Of a stretch of 64,000 nt of DNA, positions 59,391-64,000 are shown piece after piece (the first letter of the stretch is position 1; every line of letters starts with the position of its first letter). A program made the position numbers and the translations under genes. This DNA is from Albimonas sp036154955. Its GTDB lineage: Bacteria; Pseudomonadota; Alphaproteobacteria; Rhodobacterales; Rhodobacteraceae. Where the stretch lies: positions 1 to 64,000 of the forward strand of contig JAYZWL010000041.1 in assembly GCA_036154955.1 (NCBI GenBank), written 5' to 3'. The notes beneath the pieces were generated by a model, which saw nothing but the letters and a program-made list of their open reading frames with translations, had not been told where the DNA came from and made no database searches.

Positions 59391-60470
59391 ATGACCCACG
59401 GCCCGAACGCCTCGTCCGGTCCCGCGCCCGAGGCGCTGATCGTCGGCGCCGGGATCGCCGGGGCGGCCCTGGCGCGCGCGCTGGCGCGGTCGGGGGCGCG
59501 GGTGCGGGTGGTCGAGGCCGCGTCGGGCCCGGCCGCCGCCTGCACCGGCGCCGCCTTCGGCTGGCTCAACATGCTGATGGCCCCCGCCTCGGCCGACGCC
59601 GCGACGCTGGCGGAGCGACGGGCGGCGCTGGCGGACTGGCGGCGGCTCGACCGCGACCTGGGCGGCGCCACGGGCCTGCGCGAACTGCCGGCGCTGGTCT
59701 GGGAGGCGCGGGAGGCCGCGACCCGCGCCCTCGCCCGCCGCGCCGGCGCGCGCCTTGTCCACCGGCCGGAGATCGCGGCCCGCTTCCCCGCCCTGCGCCG
59801 TCCGCCCCGCCTCGCCGCGCTGGAGCCGCGCAGCGCGGTGGTGGAGCCGGAGCGGGCGACGCGCGCCCTGCTCGCCGCCGCGCGGCGGGAGGGGGCGGAG
59901 ATCCGCTTCGGCCTGACCGTCCGCGGTGTGATCGTGGAGGGCGGCCGGGCGGTGGGCGTCGACACGGATGACGGCCCGCTGCGCGCCGATCACGTGGCGC
60001 TCTGCGCGGGCGGCGGCGCCGCGGCGCTGCTGGCCGGGACCGGGCTGTCGGGCGCGATGGCGACGGCCGGGGCGCTGCGCCTGTCGCCGGCGCTGAGGCT
60101 CGACTTCCCGGCCCGCGGGCGCGCGCCCGACGCGGTGATCTCGGGCCCGGGATTCGAAATCCGGCGCGGCCCCGGCGGGCGGCTGGTCGGCGCGGCCTCG
60201 CCCGCCGAGGGAGCCGGGCGCAGGGCGGCGGCGTCGATGCGGGCGGCCGGCCTGGGCGACGCGGGGGCGCCGGCGGGGCGGACGGGGCTGCGGCCCATGC
60301 CCGCGGGCGGGCGGCCGCTGGCCGGGCCGGCGCCGGGCGTGGCGGGGCTCAGCCTGCTCTTCGCCCATCCCGGGCTGATCCTGGCGCCGCGCCTCGCCGC
60401 CCGGCTTGCCGCGGCGATCCTCGCCGATCCCGCCGCCCCGCCCTTGCGACCGCCCCGCCACAAAGCGTAA
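59391..60470 (+). CDS. FAD-dependent oxidoreductase (DAO family)
   Basis: A 359-residue flavoprotein of the D-amino acid oxidase/glycine oxidase-like family. ALIVGAGIAGAALARALARS (16-35) is the FAD Rossmann motif with the acidic residue in VRVVEAA; ACTGAAFGWLN follows. A second FAD segment is ADHVALCAGGGAAALL, and the end has GLRPMPAGGRPLAGPAPGVA and HPGLILAPRLAARLAAAIL. It sits between lpxC and bamD, with no obvious link to either. Substrate is probably an amine or amino acid. Confidence 0.88.
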   Translation: MTHGPNASSGPAPEALIVGAGIAGAALARALARSGARVRVVEAASGPAAACTGAAFGWLNMLMAPASADAATLAERRAALADWRRLDRDLGGATGLRELPALVWEAREAATRALARRAGARLVHRPEIAARFPALRRPPRLAALEPRSAVVEPERATRALLAAARREGAEIRFGLTVRGVIVEGGRAVGVDTDDGPLRADHVALCAGGGAAALLAGTGLSGAMATAGALRLSPALRLDFPARGRAPDAVISGPGFEIRRGPGGRLVGAASPAEGAGRRAAASMRAAGLGDAGAPAGRTGLRPMPAGGRPLAGPAPGVAGLSLLFAHPGLILAPRLAARLAAAILADPAAPPLRPPRHKA

Positions 60471-60604
60471 ACCCGGGACGCGGGGAGAACCGCGCGCCGC
60501 GCCGGCGCGCGCCTGCGCCTGCGCCGGGGCTCGCCGCGACCCCGCCCCGCCGACCGCATTGGGCCGCCGAAAGCACTGGGCCGACATCAAAGGACCGCCG
60601 CGCG

Positions 60605-61444
60605 ATGATCCGAACCCTTCCCGTCAGGCTGGCCCTGGTCCTCGTCCTCGCGACGCTGGCCGCGTGTTCCGGCGACGACAAGGATCCGTTCTACGACCCC
60701 TATGCCGGGCGCTCGGCCGCGGAGATCTACGCGGAGGGCGAGAGCCTGCTGAACGACGGCGATTCCATGCAGGCCGCCCAGGCCTTCGAGGAGCTGGAGC
60801 GCGTCCACCCCTATTCGGAATGGTCGAAGCGGGCGATGATCATGGCCGCCTTCGCCTACTACCAGGGCGGAGAGTTCGACAGCGCCGTGTCCGCGGCGCA
60901 GCGCTACATCTCGTTCTTCCCCTCCGACCCGGACGCGGCTTATGCGCAGTATCTGGTCGGCATGTCCTTCTACGACCAGATCGTCGACGTGGCCCGCGAC
61001 CAGGGCGCCGCGCGCCGGGCGCTGCAGGAGCTGGAGGAGGTGGTCCGCCGCTATCCCGACAGCGAATACGCCCGCGAGGCGCGGCTGAAGATCGACCTCG
61101 CCCGCGACCAGCTGGCGGGCAAGGAGATGGCGATCGGGCGCTATTATCTGGGGCAGGGCAACTACATCGCGGCGATCAACCGCTTCAAGGCGGTGCTGAG
61201 CTTCTACCAGACCACCTCGCAGACGCCGGAGGCGCTGCACCGGCTGGTGGAGGCCTATCTGAGCCTTGGCATCGAATCCGAGGCGCGCACCGCCGCGGCC
61301 ATCCTGGGCTACAACTATCCGGGCTCGCCCTGGTACGAGGCGACTTACGCGATGATGCAGGGCGCCGACATCGCGCCCTTCGAGGACCCGGAGAGCTGGA
61401 TCTCCAAGGTCTTCCGCCGCGTGACCACCGGCGACACCATCTGA
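60605..61444 (+). CDS. bamD: Outer-membrane assembly lipoprotein BamD
   Basis: A 279-residue TPR lipoprotein of the BAM complex, which inserts beta-barrels. The lipobox LATLAAC sets Cys21. Five TPR pairs follow: DSMQAAQAFEELERVHPYSE, GEFDSAVSAAQRYISFFPSD, YAQYLVGMSFYDQIVDVARD and YYLGQGNYIAAINRFKAVLS mark the family. Slightly longer than E. coli BamD (245). In the standard Rhodobacterales order it follows lpxC and precedes recN, 22 bases downstream. Confidence 0.97.
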   Translation: MIRTLPVRLALVLVLATLAACSGDDKDPFYDPYAGRSAAEIYAEGESLLNDGDSMQAAQAFEELERVHPYSEWSKRAMIMAAFAYYQGGEFDSAVSAAQRYISFFPSDPDAAYAQYLVGMSFYDQIVDVARDQGAARRALQELEEVVRRYPDSEYAREARLKIDLARDQLAGKEMAIGRYYLGQGNYIAAINRFKAVLSFYQTTSQTPEALHRLVEAYLSLGIESEARTAAAILGYNYPGSPWYEATYAMMQGADIAPFEDPESWISKVFRRVTTGDTI

Positions 61445-61466
61445 GCCGGCGGGAGCGGCCCCGCCC

Positions 61467-63125
61467 ATGCTGCGCAGCCTGGAGATCCGGGACATCGTGC
61501 TGATCGAGCGGCTGACGCTCGATCTGGCCGAAGGGCTGAACGCGCTGACCGGGGAGACGGGGGCGGGCAAGTCCATCCTGCTCGACGCGCTGGGGCTGGC
61601 GCTGGGGGGCGCGGGGCGCGCCGACATGCTGCGGGCGGGGGCGGAGGAGGGCTCGGTCACGGCCGAGTTCGACCTGCCCGAGGATCACCCCGCGCGGGCG
61701 TTGCTGGAGGAGGCCGGGATCTCCGCCGAAGGCGACGCGCTGATCCTGCGCCGGCGGCTGGCGGGGGGGCGGGCGTCCGGCTTCGTCAACGACCAGCGGG
61801 CCTCGGCCGAGTTGCTGCGCGCGGTGGGCGAGACGCTGATAGAGATCCATGGACAGCATGACGACCGGGGGCTGCTGAACCCGCGGGGGCATCGGGCGAT
61901 CCTCGACGCCTTCGCCGGGCTCGCCGCGCCGCTCGCGGAGTGCCGGGCGGCGTGGGAGCGTGCGCGGACGGCGGAGCGGGCGCTGGAGATGGCCCGCGCG
62001 GCGGCGGAGGAGGCGGCGCGGGACGCGGATTTCCTGCGCCACGCGGCGGGCGAGCTGTCCGAGCTGGACCCGCAGCCGGGGGAGGAAGCCGCGCTCGACG
62101 CCGAGCGGCGGCTGATGAAGGCCGCCGAGCGGATCCGGGAGGATGTGGTCCGCGCCGCCCAGGCGCTGGGGCCGGACGAGGGGGCGGAGGGCCGCATGGC
62201 CGACGCCGCCCGCTGGCTCGACGGCGCGGCGGACGCTGCCGAGGGGCGGCTGGAGGCCCCGCTGGCGGCGCTGGAACGCGCGCTGACCGAACTGGGCGAG
62301 GCGCAGGCGGGGGTGGAGGCGGCGCTCGACGCGCTGGACTTCGACCCGATGCGGCTGGAGCGGGCGGAGGAGCGGCTCTTCGCCATCCGCGGCCTCGCCC
62401 GCAAGCACCGGGTGGACCCGGAGGCGCTGCCGGCGCTGGCCGCCGACCTTGCGGCGCGGCTGGAGGCGCTGGACGGCGGCGAGGCGCGGCTTGAGGGCCT
62501 GGGCGAGGCGGCGCGGGAGGCGGAGGCGGCCTGGCGTTCCTGCGCCGGGGCGTTGCGCGCGGCGCGGCGGGAGGCGGCGGGGCGGCTCGACGGCGCGGTG
62601 ACGGCGGAGCTGGCGCCGCTGAAGCTCGACCGGGCGGTGTTCTCCACCGAGGTGGCGGAAGGCGCGCCGGGGCCGGAGGGCTTCGACCGGGTGGAATTCC
62701 GCATCGCCGCCAATCCGGGCGCGCCGGCCGGGCCGCTGGGCAAGGTGGCTTCGGGCGGCGAGCTGAGCCGGGTGCTGCTGGCTTTGAAGGTGTGCCTCTC
62801 GGGCGGCGCGGATGCGGGCCGGGCGATGATCTTCGACGAGATCGACCGCGGCGTCGGCGGGGCCACGGCGGCGGCGGTGGGCGCGCGGCTGTCGGCGCTG
62901 GCCGCGGGGGGCGCGCAGGTGCTGGTGGTGACGCACTCGCCGCAGGTGGCGGCGCGAGCGGACCGGCATTTCCGGATCGAGAAGCGGATGGACGCGGCCT
63001 CGACCCGCACCGAGGTCTCGGTGATGGCGCCGGCGGAACGGGAGGACGAGATCGCCCGGATGCTGGCCGGCGAGACCGTGACCGACGCGGCCCGCGACGC
63101 CGCCCGCGCGCTGCTGGCGGGCTGA
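61467..63125 (+). CDS. recN: DNA repair protein RecN
   Basis: A 552-residue SMC-like ATPase for double-strand break repair. The start is LRSLEIRDIVLIERL; the Walker A loop GETGAGKS is at 29-36. An Ala/Glu/Arg-rich coiled coil (about 150-360) is followed by the signature GKVASGGELSRVLLALKV and the Walker B/D-loop MIFDEIDRGVGGATA, then VLVVTHSPQVAARADRHFRI. No LexA box is evident in the short gap after bamD, so it is likely co-transcribed with bamD. Confidence 0.97.
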   Translation: MLRSLEIRDIVLIERLTLDLAEGLNALTGETGAGKSILLDALGLALGGAGRADMLRAGAEEGSVTAEFDLPEDHPARALLEEAGISAEGDALILRRRLAGGRASGFVNDQRASAELLRAVGETLIEIHGQHDDRGLLNPRGHRAILDAFAGLAAPLAECRAAWERARTAERALEMARAAAEEAARDADFLRHAAGELSELDPQPGEEAALDAERRLMKAAERIREDVVRAAQALGPDEGAEGRMADAARWLDGAADAAEGRLEAPLAALERALTELGEAQAGVEAALDALDFDPMRLERAEERLFAIRGLARKHRVDPEALPALAADLAARLEALDGGEARLEGLGEAAREAEAAWRSCAGALRAARREAAGRLDGAVTAELAPLKLDRAVFSTEVAEGAPGPEGFDRVEFRIAANPGAPAGPLGKVASGGELSRVLLALKVCLSGGADAGRAMIFDEIDRGVGGATAAAVGARLSALAAGGAQVLVVTHSPQVAARADRHFRIEKRMDAASTRTEVSVMAPAEREDEIARMLAGETVTDAARDAARALLAG

Positions 63126-63161
63126 GCCGGGCGGTTCGGACTTTCCCTGATGCGGCGCGGC

Positions 63162-63236
63162 TGGAGCGCCCCGGACCTGACCCGGGGCCTTGCGCGGGCG
63201 GCGGCGTCGCGAGGCCCCGGGTCAGGCCCGGGGCGC
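63162..63236. repeat. Palindromic intergenic repeat, copy 1
   Basis: A 75-bp element downstream of recN. Its arms (GCGCCCCGG-a-CCTGACCC onward and its complement ending GGGGCGC) form a stem of about 25 bp with a single mismatch around a GC-rich loop. Copy 2 (63337-63411) differs at 5 of 75 positions. It may also serve as a transcription end for recN. Confidence 0.85.
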
Positions 63237-63336
63237 CTGTCCGCTGGGGCGGGATCCCGAAGCTGGCCGCGGGCGTTCCGTGGGGGCGCCGCTTCCCCCC
63301 GACCCTTGGTTCGGCGCCTGGCGCAGCGGCCTCCGT

Positions 63337-63411
63337 TGGAGCGCCCCGGACCTGATCCGGGGCCTCGTGCGGGCGGCGGCGCCGGGAGGCCCCGGGTCAG
63401 GCCCGGGGCGC
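63337..63411. repeat. Palindromic intergenic repeat, copy 2
   Basis: The second copy, in the same orientation, 175 bases from the first. Differences fall mainly in the loop, with one in the stem (CTGAT for CTGAC), which still allows a G-T pair. The pair fills most of the 333-bp gap (63126-63458), in which no gene is seen. Confidence 0.85.
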
Positions 63412-63458
63412 GGTCTTGAGACCATTGGGCAAAGGAAAGGGCGAGCCGGTCGCCGCGC

Positions 63459-63893
63459 TCAGCCGAAGACCTCGCCGGCCTCGGCCGGGGCGGTGCGGAT
63501 CAGGCGGGAGGTGGCGACGGCGGCCTGCCGGTGCTTCACCGCCTCCCGGTAGACCGGGTCGGTGATCATGGCGAGGAAGGCGGCGGCGGAGGGGTAGCGG
63601 GCCACGAAGACCTCGTCCCAGGCTTCGGTTTCCGGCCCGATCAGCACGCAGCGGAAATCGCCGCGCCAGGCGATCTCCCCGCCGACCTTGCGGAACACCG
63701 GGGCGCTGTCGCGGCCGTAGTTGGCGTAGGCCTCCGCCCCGGTCAGCCCGGCGCCGGCGAGCGGGTGGCCCGCCTCGTACTCGGCGCGGTCGCGAAAGCG
63801 GACGAGGTTGAGCATCTCCACCGGTTCGTCGCGGGGCAGGGCCTTGAACGCCTCGAACGTGGCGCGGGACGGGTCGACATAGGCTTCGGTCAT
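63459..63893 (-). CDS. DUF1330 family protein
   Basis: A 144-residue dimeric alpha-beta barrel-fold protein of the DUF1330 family. VEMLNLVRFRDRAEY, AYANYGRDSAPVFRKVGGEI, WDEVFVARYPSAAAFLAMIT and YREAVKHRQAAVATSRLIRT are typical. AGGAGG-like sequence precedes the ATG. Function is unknown; relatives are found next to acyl-CoA and aromatic catabolic genes. It is convergent with recN across the palindromic repeats. Confidence 0.9.
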   Translation of the reverse strand: MTEAYVDPSRATFEAFKALPRDEPVEMLNLVRFRDRAEYEAGHPLAGAGLTGAEAYANYGRDSAPVFRKVGGEIAWRGDFRCVLIGPETEAWDEVFVARYPSAAAFLAMITDPVYREAVKHRQAAVATSRLIRTAPAEAGEVFG

Positions 63894-63947
63894 GGGGGTC
63901 CTCCTTGGGGCGGCCGGGATCTGGCGTCCCGGTCCGCGTCGGGTGCT

Positions 63948-64000
63948 TCAGGCGTAGCGGGCGGGGGCGAGGGCGCCGGTCGCGGCGTCGGCCACCAGCG
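63948..64000 (-). CDS. 3' end of a gene running off the window
   Basis: On the minus strand the last 16 codons of an open frame read LVADAATGALAPARYA and stop with TGA at 63948-63950, 55 bases before the DUF1330 start. Same orientation and close spacing suggest an operon with the DUF1330 gene. Too little is visible to name it. Confidence 0.45.
   Translation of the reverse strand, partial: LVADAATGALAPARYA

Overview
The window is chromosomal DNA of very high G+C from an alphaproteobacterium, most likely of the Rhodobacterales (Paracoccaceae/Roseobacteraceae side). Three things point there: the gene order amidase - rnpB - long leader - mraZ...recN; the alphaproteobacterial forms of FtsZ, MurE, BamD and GatCA; and a CtrA-type TTAA-N7-TTAA box beside cell-division genes. 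The genus cannot be read from the sequence. Codon third positions are almost all G or C, so nearly every gene casts long antisense open frames, which are left out here. I see no tRNA gene, insertion sequence, phage gene or CRISPR array.

Left part (1-28400): mixed housekeeping and accessory genes. In order: an OmpV/MipA porin-like protein, an aldo/keto reductase, a siderophore-interacting flavin reductase, a UspA + BCCT osmolyte transporter pair, ygiC-ygiB, a DUF2092 + glycine-rich peptidoglycan-binding pair, a divergent LysR/DHA2 exporter pair, an AbgA-like M20 peptidase, a decayed GlcG + amidase segment, an SDR with a coupled 14-codon upstream ORF, a large TPR protein, gatC-gatA, a ceramidase-like membrane hydrolase divergent from a UPF0173 metal hydrolase, a frameshifted remnant of what looks like a sorted surface protein, tadA + GNAT, rluB, a conserved protein with a PCxxCRR motif, and an AmiD-type amidase.

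Right part (28360-63125): the RNase P RNA gene and the complete division and cell wall (dcw) cluster. After rnpB comes a leader with its own promoter and a strong terminator, arranged like the UpsM small RNA of Rhodobacter. The cluster follows: mraZ, rsmH, ftsL, ftsI, murE, murF, mraY, murD, ftsW, murG, murC, murB, ddl, ftsQ, ftsA, ftsZ, lpxC, bamD, recN. Many of these genes overlap by ATGA, GTGA or TGATG. The genes together make the UDP-MurNAc-pentapeptide and lipid II, the divisome, the first committed lipid A step, and an outer-membrane assembly lipoprotein.

The cluster is interrupted three times. Between murC (which ends in a terminator) and murB sits a self-contained catabolic operon: a GntR/FCD regulator, a COG0402-type amidohydrolase, ATP-dependent hydantoinase subunits HyuA and HyuB, and a D-carbamoylase-like nitrilase-fold enzyme. 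Together these could run deamination, ring opening and decarbamoylation of creatinine/N-methylhydantoin or a related ring. A GNAT gene pointing backwards lies between ftsA and ftsZ, and an FAD oxidoreductase lies between lpxC and bamD. ddl-ftsQ-ftsA has its own predicted promoter with a perfect CtrA box. The window ends with a pair of palindromic repeats, a DUF1330 gene and the 3' end of a further gene.
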